A DNA stretch of 64,000 bases from Oscheius dolichura. Lineage: Eukaryota; Nematoda; Chromadorea; Rhabditida; Rhabditidae. The position numbers were made by a program, and so were the translations under genes. The stretch spans positions 9,486,001 through 9,550,000 of the forward strand of contig OW051495.1 in assembly GCA_932521035.1 (NCBI GenBank), read 5' to 3'. Positions 21,512 through 32,728 of the stretch are shown piece after piece (positions within the stretch are counted from its first letter, which is position 1; every line of letters starts with the position of its first letter). The notes beneath the pieces were generated by a model, which worked only from the letters and a program-made list of their open reading frames with translations, did not search any database and had not been told where the DNA came from.

Positions 21512-23017
21512 TCAGCGTACCGGGGTATTGAAAACTTCTATTATCTGGCCCCCTTTTTCTACAATTTTATTCCATGTGGGTGGAAAGAAGTCGTTCGGAT
21601 CCATCTCTTCTTTGGTCTGCAAAATGAGAGACTTATTGGCGAAGACAAACTTACGGCATCTTTCGTTGTTAAAATGTCTCTATAGTAGACATCGAAACGC
21701 TTGGAGGTATATCCCAGAAAGAAGCCAAACGTAGAAGAAGGAGCTGTGATGAGGACAACGTCACAGAATATTCGGGAGAAGGCTAAATCTTCCACAGGAG
21801 TGCTGTTCTCCATTATGTGAACCCAGGGAAGAGCTAAACTTCTACTTCCTCTTTATTGCTGCTATCCTCACATCCAAATGTCTTCTTCTCCCACTGAATA
21901 TCGCTACCAAGAACCACTGCGCCAATCAGTTTGTTTGCTCGACTATCTGAACTATTGTTGCTAGGTAAAATATAAGTCCTTACATTTTCTCATAAGGTAT
22001 TCCAAGGCAGGAACAGAAAAATTAGCGTCGGATGGGCCTTTCCAGCTTGTTGTGACAAAATCTCCCCGACGGATATGAGCGCATATCCTAAAATCATTCC
22101 TTTCATTTTCCGATCAGCATACAGAAAATGGTCTTTCAAATAGCTGGGAAGCTTTTTCCTAACGTGGTGTCGGACAGCGTTGTTAGGCAGAAGCCAATTT
22201 CTGACGTCACTTCGTCGATGATCAAAGTATTTGTAACTCTAAAAACTATGTTCTATAACTACACAAAAAGTAAAACTTGAAAGTAAGCTCCGTCTAGTCG
22301 AAGGTATTCGCCAGTCTCGGATTTCAGCCTTTCCACGTCGTCATATATGCAACATCCATAACCGTTGAAAGGGACTACGTTTTCTTCAATCTAAACCGAG
22401 TTCGGTCCTTGGAATTGCTGCCACCCGCGAGCCCCATTTTGACTATTAACAATTCCAATATAACAGAAAACCAAGGATGCTAATTTTTTGAAGCGGTCTA
22501 ATAAAAATTTCCCCGACTGTTTCTTTACCGACAACCACTGACATTCCAGTAGACAACGCTGATCTGCCTCTGAATTTTCGGGAAAAATTCTCGGATGGAG
22601 TCGCCAACTTTCTGCAGCGTGTACTCGTCTTCAACTTTGATATAGGGGATTCTGTTCAGCTTGTCAGCTATTCCGATAAGTGCCAACAGCTCGAAGAGTT
22701 GGTTTCCTGTAGGCTTACCTTTTTTCTTTATAAAAATGTGGTTACTAACCTAGCCCACTCCTCATTGCATAACCGTAGCTGGTTGATAAATAGCCTTCTC
22801 TGTTTACTGTATAGGAAAATGTCCTGAAAGAAAATCTGTCACAGAAAAGGCCAGCACTAACCGATTACGCCAGGGGCTCGTGTAGTTTTCCCAGAAAGTT
22901 GGAGGAGGATGGCACGTTTTCGTTGAAAGCAAATAGACTGTGGGCCCTGTGCTTTTCTATAAAATGAACGGGGCCAATCCTACCAATTATACACAATATA
23001 TATAAAACGGTCCTCAT
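21512..23017 (-). CDS. GT11 alpha-1,2-fucosyltransferase-like enzyme
   Basis: Ten exons, all phases consistent, about 349 residues: 22984-23017, 22862-22946, 22750-22823, 22543-22706, 22277-22390, 22123-22238, 21984-22087, 21872-21946, 21655-21833, 21512-21616. The N-terminus MRTVLYILCIIGPTVYLLS is a signal anchor. GT11 signatures are clear: SGLGNQLFELLALIG (N-terminal nucleotide-sugar motif), HIRRGDFV (the H-x-R-R-G-D motif that contacts GDP-Fuc) and VVLITAPSSTFGFFLGYTSK. Family role: transfer of fucose from GDP-fucose to galactose on Golgi glycans; nematodes have an expanded set. Several introns are only 35-38 nt, near the lower limit. The exon 4 end was chosen at the phase-0 donor after YWN. 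The next gene downstream on the other strand is C6. Confidence 0.85.
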
Positions 23018-24145
23018 GTGTGCGCAGAAGACCATCTCAAACGAAGGCGAAGGATATAGACAACAGGTAGTCCGGGGAGACAGAAAGCAACATGTTTAAA
23101 ATTTAAGGCAGGGGATAAAGCGTGGAGAAGATCTTATCGAAAAGACGTAGACCATCTTTTGGTCCATAGCGGAAGAAAACAGGCCTTTTAACAACGAAGG
23201 GTCCAAAGACAGAACAGGAAGATCAACCACTTCGCCGCTGGAAGATATCGTCGAGAAACCTGTATAGAGCTTCGCAACATTTTTTTTGAATCAGGATAAC
23301 CAGATGCGATGGTACTTCTCGGTGGCTTCTCATCTAACGAATCTTGGTATTCTTAAAATTTCCAAGATACAGCGTTGCAGGTACTTTCCAGCGGCTACTG
23401 TTTAAAGACAAATAAATGCCAACAGACCGTATCTCTCTTCATAGTCACGCTAACCTTGCATCTTTCTCTAAATGTCATACTGAAGTATGGTCATCTTTAT
23501 CCCTTCTTTACATTAGCTGTTCTGCCGAAAGAAAATGATGCGAGGAGACATCACATAACTGACGTCGACAATTCCCTTTAAGTGACTGTCTGACGTCAAT
23601 ATCTTCTCGGCTAATCTCCTTAATTACATCTATTTGTTTATAGTCTACACAAGGACAAGGCGAGGAGATAACACGGAAACTGCCAACGCATTTGGAGAGA
23701 GTTCCGCGAAATCGTCTCCATCTAGGCGTTCGTTTCGGACAACTGACACACGTCTTTCCTTAAAATTAAAGTTGGAGAGATTAATTAGAAGAAGTACGCG
23801 GAAGATAGAATTCCCATATACAGAAGGATATCATGACCCTGACACCAGAATAAGGCAAAATTCTGGATTTTCGTCGCGTTCGTACACTTGACCGTTTTCA
23901 AGAGGCTGACGTCATTTCTGAGAAGGTCGTTCACAGGAAAGAGAGCCACAAGCATTTCTCTTTCTCTCCCTCTGTCTATTCCATTCAAAAGAAACAATGC
24001 GCTACTAATTACCTGTAATATAACCGCGCAACTTGTTTCAATCTTTCCCATCCTCAAACAAAACCCTTCCATTAATGGTGCTTATTTAAGCGCCCGCAAA
24101 TGTCCCTCCGACCTCACTTTTTGACCGCACACCCTTCGTTCAAAT
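23018..24145. other. Intergenic region
   Basis: About 1.1 kb between the divergent GT11 gene and the third intact C6 gene. No gene or repeat recognised. A TATA-like CTTATTTAAGC (from 24081) lies 65 bp before the C6 ATG, resembling the GTATTTAAAC of its paralogues, but the upstream GGACGATC element is not seen. Confidence 0.4.
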
Positions 24146-24698
24146 ATGTTCCTTGCGCTGCCGGTTTTAGCAGGTCTGGTTAATGGATGTGCTCGAACTG
24201 AAACAGTTACAACGACAACCACAGCGACGACTACTACTTCTGGTAAGTAAGGGGAGGCAACCACCTACTCTCAATAATATTTCAGCCTGTAATATGTGTA
24301 GTCAGGCCACATTCACCCCCACGTCTGATCCTACCAATCCAGAAAGTCACATGCCCGTTGTTACGTTAGCTTGGCCTCTTATCCTCCACTTTTCCCTTCA
24401 GACCTGGTCCAAATGATGCTAATGGATGTTCCACTTTGATTGTAACTTGTACACCGATAGCTCCTAACCCAGACAGCCTTCTCACCTTCTTCTCACCAGA
24501 TGGAACGGATCTTGGACAGGCGGGACCCAATGGCATGGCAAACGTGAGTTTTCGACTGTTAAATTGTACTCAATTGTGTTTTAGCCTGTCATGGTTACGA
24601 TTGTTTGCAACGCGGCGCTACAGTGGACTTTCACTGCACCGGATATTAATGGAAACCTAGTAACTATGGTGGTTGCTAGTGGAAATTGTCTTGGTTAA
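24146..24698 (+). CDS. Secreted C6-domain protein
   Basis: Exons 24146-24242, 24286-24364, 24402-24543 and 24585-24698 give 143 residues. The short signal peptide MFLALPVLAGLVNG is followed by CARTETVTTTTTATTTTS, then ACNMCSQATFTPTSD, PGPNDANGCSTLIVTC, FSPDGTDLGQAGPNG, IVCNAALQWTFTAPD and an end at NCLG. Same four-exon plan as the other C6 genes, with the usual Cys pattern. Stop TAA (24696-24698) overlaps AATAAA (24697-24702). It differs from the paralogues in the final Cys context (CLG rather than CFG) and in its promoter. Function unknown; extracellular location inferred. Confidence 0.85.
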
Positions 24699-25200
24699 TA
24701 AATACGCGTACATTATTAATGGGAGCCACTTTTTCCTCTTTTTTAAGAAGTTTAATTGTCTAACGGCGCTCTGACATCTGGTTTCGGATGCATAGAATCA
24801 TAGCTTCTTGGCCTTTGGTCGCCGACAATTGGTCGATTTACCCCCCGGAGTAATTATCTCCCGGGTAAGTCGGTGTTCGCATCCGATCGCATCTCAACTC
24901 ATAGAAACTTGAAATAAAAAGTTATACCGACCGTTCGGTGTTCAAAGGAAACGTGTCAATAACATGCCTGTAACTTGGGTTTAGACAGTCTATAGTGCCC
25001 ACGATCAGCCTAACCCATCTTCGGCGGCTAGACGTTGGCCTCAAGAACACATCCTCCGATTATCTCCATGCTCGTACGCGAATACCCTTCTCGCTTGACT
25101 GTCTGTCGTGCAATGAGATCTATATCACCTGAACTAATGCGTCCGTCTCCTCGAGAGGTGGGACTGAGTAATCAATACATTCACTCTCGGAACGTTTCTC
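24699..25200. other. Intergenic region with hairpin-forming DNA
   Basis: 24780-24890 contains nested inverted repeats: CGGATGC ... GCATCCG outside and TACCC-CCGGAG-TAATTAT-CTCC-CGGGTA inside. No gene recognised. Confidence 0.4.
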
Positions 25201-28200
25201 ATGGATACCTGTCGCTACCTTCGGATTCTACTTATTATTATCCTCTTCACGTTTATCAGCATTATATTTCAATATATGCACCAGGATAATAATATGTATG
25301 TTCCATCTATCTTTCTAGTTAATTTATGAGGCTATGGTGTCTGTCCGTCTGTCTGTCGACATTTTGATCCGAGGATCGGTGGTTCGACCCCCGGCTGGGT
25401 CAAACGTTTTTGCTTTTTGTCCTGAGTATTCTGAAGTGTAGTCGCATGTTTTCCGTGCGGGACCCGTTCGTGGCGGGACCTCCGACTATTCCATCCCAAT
25501 ACAGATTTATTTGAGGAAACAAACCTCCCTATACTACCACCCAGTGAATATTACGAGTGATAACGAGCCGCGGGATGCAAAATGGATTGTGGTGACTTCA
25601 GTTCAAAATCCGACGGAAGACGTCAAGGTACAGTATTGTCTCTTTTAAAGCAGTTTCTTTAGAAGCTGGCTGGCCAGCCTGGATGGCATTTGGTCGTAGT
25701 TGCCGACACGAAGACCCCGCCTGATTGGAACTATCCTGGTGTTCATTTTCTGTCTCTAGAAAGACAGAAGAAGCTCTTTGGCAAGTTTGCTGAACAATTG
25801 CCTTACAAAAGCTACACGAGGAAGAATCTCGGCTATCTTTACGCTCTAATGAATGGGGCCAAATGGATATACGACACTGATGATGACAACAAGCCGTACG
25901 GTATTATTTCCCTTTATTTTTCATTTTCAGTCTTTCTTCCAGGTTTGGGGCTGGCCCAGTTCGATTACAGCTTTCTTATTTCTGGTCTGCGATACATTTC
26001 CAAATCCAGCAATATTTCCGAAAAGCTATTCAACCCTTACCGTTTCTACGGGTTTGACAATATGTGGCCACGGGGATTCCCCTTGGAATATTTGGAAGGT
26101 CATACTAACGGGAAGGACAGAATGGTCTCCTGCAGACAGATGAATCCTCCTGCTGTACAGCAAGGAATTGTCAGGGCAGATCCAGACGTTGATGCTGTTT
26201 ACCGGTAAGTTTTATTGTGTATTTACAATTGTTAATTTTATAATTTGTAGACTATTGTATTCGAATAAAGCGTCCGGCCTGAATGTGACGTTCAATAGTA
26301 TCGCTCCTCCAATTGTCCTGGATACTGGAACTTATGCTCCATGGAATTCACAGAACACCCTCTTCCATTACAAAGCCTTTTTCATAATGTACCTACCGAC
26401 TACGGTAGCGTTCCGGTAAAATTATCTTAACATGTTTTATGTGCTTCGTAGAGTCACAGACATCTGGAGATCATACTTCGGGCAGAAGTTATTGCATCTG
26501 ATAGGCGAGAACGTCGGCTTCTATCCGATGAATGCAGTACAGTTCAGGAATGCTCACAATTATTTGAATGATTTTCATCAAGAAATGTAAGAGCTTTTTT
26601 ACCTCTTATATCACATTGCAGAGTTGTCTATGAGCAGTCTGGAAAGCTTGTGGAGTTCCTTGACAGCTGGAGCTGTTCTCACGGAAACATTGTCAACTGT
26701 ACTTTGGAGTTGACCGATGCTTTTGTGTGAGCCAAAATTATATGAACAAGACTCTTCCCGTTCCAGAGCAAATAAATTCTTTGGTAAACCGGATCGAGAT
26801 TTAATTGAAGACTGGCTAAAGCAGCTTGCTTATTTCGGGTAGGTCCCGTCAAACAGCAATGTTATTTTCTATTTTTCAGGTACAATTTCCCACCCCTTTC
26901 AAAGGGAGCGAGCCCTATTTTACTTGGAAAGAAGTACAGCAACTGTAGAACGGCTAATTTGAATCTGGGAATTGATAACTACCGAATTGAAGGAGATGAT
27001 GATAACGTTTGGGCTGCAGGAACTGTGAATGGGTTCGGAGAAGTCTTAGAATGGTGCAAAGAAGCCACAGGTAAGGGAAGTCTAGGCAAGAGTCAATTGG
27101 AAGAGCTAGGCGGCGAAGACGACTTCCTCCCAGCGTCTGAAAAATTCCTTCGCCGGGTTAAACGCCTCAAAGGGCTACAACAGAAAAAGGATACTGTAAG
27201 TTGCACAGTACTGACTTACGTGTGTTTCTGACCGTCAGGTTCTCGTTTTTATCAGTAGTCAAAACTGGAGATCGTCTATAATCGGTCTACTACAACGAAT
27301 GTATTCTCCTTTCTTTAAAACCACCATCTTCTGTGGAACTTGGACAGATCCTACGGCTGACCCGGGCCTTCTTCCACCTATCGAACCTCTCAATTTTGTT
27401 AACATCACCCCGGAGGAGATGAGAGACGGCGCCGGCTTTGGTTACTGTGTTCCAAAAGTTAAAAATCTCAGGCTACAAAATGTCGCCGGTGAGGTCGGCG
27501 TTTCTTTTGGAATTAATCTCTTCAGGTTATTATTTCGTGGCTGATGATACAGTCTTCAACATTTGGCACGATCTCCCCTTGGAGAAATATTTAAATCCGA
27601 TAGAGATTGATTATGGGAAATTCTGGTGGGTACCAGAGGAAATTCAGCGTTCTTTTGACGCTTTCGAGAAATACTATAAGAATGATCTGAGGTTTGGGAA
27701 AAGTTGGCAGAAATATAAAAACAAAGTAAGCTGTTTCTTTAATGGAGCGGAAAACGGTTTCAGCTCCAACAAGCGTTTCCTGGCAAGAATGTGACTGATC
27801 ACTACCTCAACGAATCAAGGAAGGCAATCGCCGATTTGTAAGCATACCGGCTCATATAACAATTGGTTAATTCAGTTTTTACGTCCCGACGCACACAATG
27901 GAATATATTGGAAATTTTCTGGAGATTATGACGGAGGCGGAAGTTTTCGTTGAGGTGGCTTTTGGCAAACTAATGGATGGATTGGACTACATCCGGTTCG
28001 TTTTATTTGGTGGTTTTATTTATGAATTTCCTCTAGAGGAGGTCCTTTCACTTATCTTTGGAAGAGCGCAAGACATGATCAATGGAGCCCTTATAACAGT
28101 TCAATTGTTGGATTACATCCGATGAAGCTGGGCAGAGTTCACTATGACTTGGGTTACAGGGAAAAGTAAGCTGCTTCTCTTCGAATTTGTCAAGAGCTGA

Positions 28201-28343
28201 TATTAAGATTTTGTAACACAGTTGTGAGGGCTTTCGGTGAAGAAATTTACGGTCGATTAAAATCATCTTCAAACACGAGTATGCACTATTCAGTATGGGT
28301 CAATTTATGTATTTTCTATATCATTAAAGTGTTTCTTTTCTAG
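25201..28343 (+). CDS. DUF288/STELLO-family putative glycosyltransferase, copy 2
   Basis: Sixteen exons: 25201-25295 (TM: MDTCRYLRILLIIILFTF), about 25516-25627, 25663-25900, 25943-26204, 26251-26415, 26452-26586, 26622-26726, 26767-26838, 26880-27070, 27110-27195, 27239-27488, 27526-27725, 27764-27837, 27876-27995, 28037-28165, 28208-28343. Family motifs: VVADTKTPPDWNYPGVHFLS, YTRKNLGYLYALMNGAKW, YDTDDDNKPYG, NMWPRGFPLEYL, FCGTWTDPTAD, YYFVADDTVFNIWHDLPL and FGEEIYGR. The C-terminus is longer than in copies 3 and 4 and ends in a hydrophobic tail (CIFYIIKVFLF). The tract 25580-26567 appears identical, introns included, to the inverse of 30443-31430 in copy 3. Intron 1 (about 25296-25515) carries repeat-like DNA. 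The exon 1/2 junction is the least certain. Confidence 0.85.
25320..25400. repeat. R1-like repeat head in DUF288 intron 1
   Basis: GCTATGGTGTCTGTCCGTCTG matches the head of the repeat at 45970. It is followed by GGTGGTTCGACCCCCGGC, a B-box-like sequence, and T-runs. Seen only as a fragment. Confidence 0.4.
25580..26567. repeat. 988-bp inverted duplication, left arm
   Basis: Arm one of the tract shared with 30443-31430. Both arms are exactly 988 bp, and I saw no mismatch where compared: two overlapping long frames, a shadow frame and introns give identical translations. Left limit: CGGGATGCAA versus TTCAGAG context. Right limit: TTTGA|ATG versus TTTGA|GTG. Confidence 0.85.
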
Positions 28344-28689
28344 CTATAAATTTAAATTTAATAAACTATAATAAAAGAAAGCTTCTTGTTCGACCGAATA
28401 AAGAGGGTGTGCACTTGAACAGTAGCAAAGACCAGCGGGTTGGAAAGGCTCCTGGCGGGCGCCACTAACTGCGAAAAACACTTTTATTTCATTAGGGGCG
28501 TCCTGTTGTACGACAAGATAGCATGTTCACAGGACCTCGAAGACCTGAAGGTCTAACAATTGTACTGGTGTACTGATACACACACAGAAACGCACGTTTA
28601 TAACAAAACATTATAGCAATTGATAAACAGTTTAGCTAAGGTCAGCTAGAATCGAAACAGTGTATACAGAAACATACCCACAAGGAGTA
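28344..28689. other. Intergenic region between convergent DUF288 copies 2 and 3
   Basis: No gene. Contains CTGGCGGGCGCCACTAAC near 28451, a fragment resembling the repeat at 35938/39261. Confidence 0.4.
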
Positions 28690-31620
28690 TTATTTTGTTT
28701 TTCGTCCATAAATCTCCTCACCAAAAGTCTTGACAACCGTGTTACAGTATCTAAAGATTTATTTGGCAGGCAAATTCATCGAGAACAAACTTACTCTTTT
28801 CTATAATCCAAGTCAAGGTGGGCTGCTTCCAGCTTGATTGGGTGCAGTCCAATTAAAGAACTATTATATAAAAGCCATTGAAGAGGTCTATCACCCCAAA
28901 GATAACTGAACTGGCCTCCTCTGAAATAGTTCTGTAAGAAAAAAAGGATACAAGCAGGAAGAAACCTGTTGTAATCCAGGCCGTCCATTACTTTGCCAAA
29001 AGCCACCTCCACAAAAATTTCCGCTTCGGTCATAACTTCCATAAGATTTCCAACGTATTCCATGGCATCCGTCGGAACGTAGACGCTGAAACCACTGTCT
29101 GATATAGATCCTTTGAGTTGATTTTTGGCCAGTTTCGCAGATTACAGAGGCCAACTCCCCCCGAACACTTACAAGTCTGCCAGCACTGCTTTCGGCGCGT
29201 TGAGGTAGTGGCCGGTTACATTCTCGTTGGGATATGCTATTCGGAGCTAAAGATTTTCATTTTCATTCAAAAGAGGAGAAAAACTCACGACTTCTTTATA
29301 TTCCCGCCAACTTTTCCCAAACCTCGGGTCATTCTTATAGTGATTCTCAAATGCGTCGAAGGAACGATGAACGGCATCAGGATTCCAAAAGGTTCTAATA
29401 TCATACACTTCTCTTGGATTTAAAAATTTGTCTAATGAAAGATCATGCCAAATATTGAAAATTGTATCATCAGCAATGAAATAATAACCTGAAAAGATCC
29501 ACTCCAAAAGAAACGAAGGCCTCACCCGTGACATCTTGTAGCCTGAGATTTTTAATCTTTGGAACACAATAACCATACAAAGCGCCATTGCGCATCTCTT
29601 CCAGCGTGATGTTTACAAAATTCAAGGGCTCAATGGGGGGAAGGAGGCCTGGATCAAGTAAAGGATCCGTCCAGGTTCCGCAGAAGATGGTGGCCTTGAA
29701 GAAAGGGGAGTACATTCTTTGCAATAAGCCGACTGTATGTGGCCTCCAGTTTTGATTGCTAATAAATACGAGAACCTGGATATTAGAAACTTGAACGAAA
29801 AACAGTAATTTTACAGTATCCTTCTTCTGCAGCAGTCCTGTTAAAGTTTTAAAACGAGTAAGGAATTCTCCAGCAGTAGGAAGCAACGTGCCGTTATCTC
29901 CTAGACCTCATTAAAAATTCGTTTCACCTATTATTTGCCTGTGCCATTGACGGTATCACACCATTCCAAGACTTCTCCGAATGTGCTGACTGTTTCCCTC
30001 GACCAAATGTCTTCTGCGGAGTGTTTACTTCTTCCGAGATCCACATTAGCCGTTCTACAGTTACAGTACTTCTTTCCAAGTGAAATAGGAGCCGTTTCAT
30101 TGGAAAGAAGCGGGAAATTGTATCTAAATAAGTAGCAAATTCATAACTCCGTGAGAACCTGCCCGAAGAGAGACAGCTGATTCAACCACTCTTTAATAAG
30201 GTCCCGCTCTACACTGCCAAAGAAGTTATTCGCTCTGAAACAGGAGATGTGCTTTTTGTATCCATGGAAGTTAGGCTCACATAAATCCATCAGCCAATTG
30301 CAAGGTACAGTTGACGATGTCTCCATGCCGACATTTCCACCTGTCGAGAAATTCCACAATCTTTCCCGACTGCTCATAGACATCTCTGTAAAATGGAGTA
30401 CTGCTGGTAATGTATCCGCATACATTTCCTCATGAAAATCACTCAAATAATTGTGAGCATTCCTGAACTGTACTGCATTCATCGGATAGAAGCCGACGTT
30501 CTCGCCTATCAGATGCAATAACTTCTGCCCGAAGTATGATCTCCAGATGTCTGTGACTCTACGAAGCACATAAAACATGTTAAGATAATTTTACCGGAAC
30601 GCTACCGTAGTCGGTAGGTACATTATGAAAAAGGCTTTGTAATGGAAGAGGGTGTTCTGTGAATTCCATGGAGCATAAGTTCCAGTATCCAGGACAATTG
30701 GAGGAGCGATACTATTGAACGTCACATTCAGGCCGGACGCTTTATTCGAATACAATAGTCTACAAATTATAAAATTAACAATTGTAAATACACAATAAAA
30801 CTTACCGGTAAACAGCATCAACGTCTGGATCTGCCCTGACAATTCCTTGCTGTACAGCAGGAGGATTCATCTGTCTGCAGGAGACCATTCTGTCCTTCCC
30901 GTTAGTATGACCTTCCAAATATTCCAAGGGGAATCCCCGTGGCCACATATTGTCAAACCCGTAGAAACGGTAAGGGTTGAATAGCTTTTCGGAAATATTG
31001 CTGGATTTGGAAATGTATCGCAGACCAGAAATAAGAAAGCTGTAATCGAACTGGGCCAGCCCCAAACCTGGAAGAAAGACTGAAAATGAAAAATAAAGGG
31101 AAATAATACCGTACGGCTTGTTGTCATCATCAGTGTCGTATATCCATTTGGCCCCATTCATTAGAGCGTAAAGATAGCCGAGATTCTTCCTCGTGTAGCT
31201 TTTGTAAGGCAATTGTTCAGCAAACTTGCCAAAGAGCTTCTTCTGTCTTTCTAGAGACAGAAAATGAACACCAGGATAGTTCCAATCAGGCGGGGTCTTC
31301 GTGTCGGCAACTACGACCAAATGCCATCCAGGCTGGCCAGCCAGCTTCTAAAGAAACTGCTTTAAAAGAGACAATACTGTACCTTGACGTCTTCCGTCGG
31401 ATTTTGAACTGAAGTCACCACAATCCATTTCAGAGCTGGGAAGGCGTGCACTTTTTGCTGGTTCGAAACATTATTTGACAACATAAACAATATACTCTTA
31501 GTAAAAACTGTATAATGCGTACATAGTGACAGCATCCTTTCCTCCGTATTGTGCTATGAGGCTGAGAAGAACAAAGAGAGCAAACATAATCAAGATTTGG
31601 CCGTAGATAATGGATGGCAT
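28690..31620 (-). CDS. DUF288/STELLO-family putative glycosyltransferase, copy 3
   Basis: ATG 31620 gives a type II anchor (MPSIIYGQILIMFALFVLLS). The exon plan follows copies 1 and 2, and the stop is at 28690 after FGEEIYGRKTK. Motifs: KWIVVTSVQNPTEDVK, VVADTKTPPDW, YDTDDDNKPYG, NMWPRGFPLEYL, FCGTWTDPLLDPG and YYFIADDTIFNIWHD. Exons within 30443-31430 appear identical to copy 2; outside that tract the two proteins differ at many positions. At least two introns begin GC rather than GT (GCAGGTTCTC after LFG near 30157; GCAAATAATA after NGTG near 29935). The exon 1/exon 2 junction could not be fixed. Convergent with copy 2 and tandem with copy 4. No stop codons or frameshifts seen in the recognisable exons. 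Confidence 0.85.
30443..31430. repeat. 988-bp inverted duplication, right arm
   Basis: Reverse complement of 25580-26567. The limits fall inside coding exons on both sides, which points to gene conversion or very recent duplication rather than shared ancestry of the whole gene pair. Confidence 0.85.
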
Positions 31621-32728
31621 GGTAACTAATGTGCTAAACTCCAATATTGGTCAAAAAGCTTGGATTTTTTTAAAGACTAGAGAAAGATAGTTCGTGCCAG
31701 CAAAAGTAATATGATGGGTACAGCATTAACAAAAGGTTGGCTAAACAGCTGTGTTTTCACACCTGGCGCTTTAGCTTTTTCTTGCAAAAAGGTCGATAAA
31801 GGGTATATTACTAGATTTTAGGGAGCCTACAGCGCTGACCTGTTAAGCAGTGTCTAATAGAAGTCCCGTCAAGGCAGCGGCTGTATTTGGTTCAAACTGC
31901 GTACCTCTTTATAGGATGTCAACTGCGGGTGCGCGAGATATTAAGGAAGGTCGTCCGACTTCCAAATTGAAGTGCGACTATACTACGAGCAAAATATGTT
32001 TGAAATAGGTGGTAGCGGCTATATTCCGATAAGAAAATTTTAGATTTTTGGGTGTGAAAATGCCATTTTTTTCAATTTTTTCGCTGATTTTTTCATAATT
32101 TTTCTTATTTTTTTCGACCAATTTTTCAAAATTGCTAGAATTTTCAGTAGCAGTCGAATTACTTGGTCAGTTCACAGCCTATTTTTATCTTATAAAAGGG
32201 ACTTTTCAGGATAATACCCAAATTCCATACTAATTTTCAAACTTCACCCCCTCATACCTCGGTGACACCATGTGCTCAGCAGCTGAAAATTTGTCTTTCA
32301 CTACAAGATGCTGCTTGTATATTTTAGAAAATAGCCAAGAAATGAACTAGCTACCTATCCAAAAAAAATTACAATGACCGGCTAAAGTACAATAGAGCCG
32401 AAAACATTACTCAAAAATCGGTCTTTCTATTTGATTACAGTTCTAATCCGATACAGTTCTATCTGGTTAACAGTTATGCTTCGTTCCAGTTCTGATATTC
32501 TATTTCATTACGGACTCTAAACAAATGTCTTGTAGATGTTAAAATAAAGGAAGGAAGAAAAAAATTCGAGAAAAAATCGCCCCTTTGGCCATATATGGAA
32601 ATAGGAGGGGGGCGCCAAATAGAGAAAGTACGGTAATGTGTTTTATTTAAGAACAAAATTCTATACAATTTTACTAGATTGGAAAGAAAAGATTACACCT
32701 GTACACTCTAGAAGCAAATACACCCATA
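31621..32728. other. Intergenic region with repeat fragments
   Basis: 31840-31960 resembles the repeat at 35938/39261 (GTCCCGTCAAGGCAGCGGC, ACCTCTTTATAGGATGTCAA). 32325-32405 matches one arm of the MITE at 16825-17230. No gene recognised. Confidence 0.5.
32325..32405. repeat. Half copy of the 16825 MITE
   Basis: AATAGCCAAGAAATGAAC, ATGACCGGCT and GTACAATAGAGC align in order with the right arm of the element at 17150-17230. The other arm was not found nearby. Confidence 0.6.
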
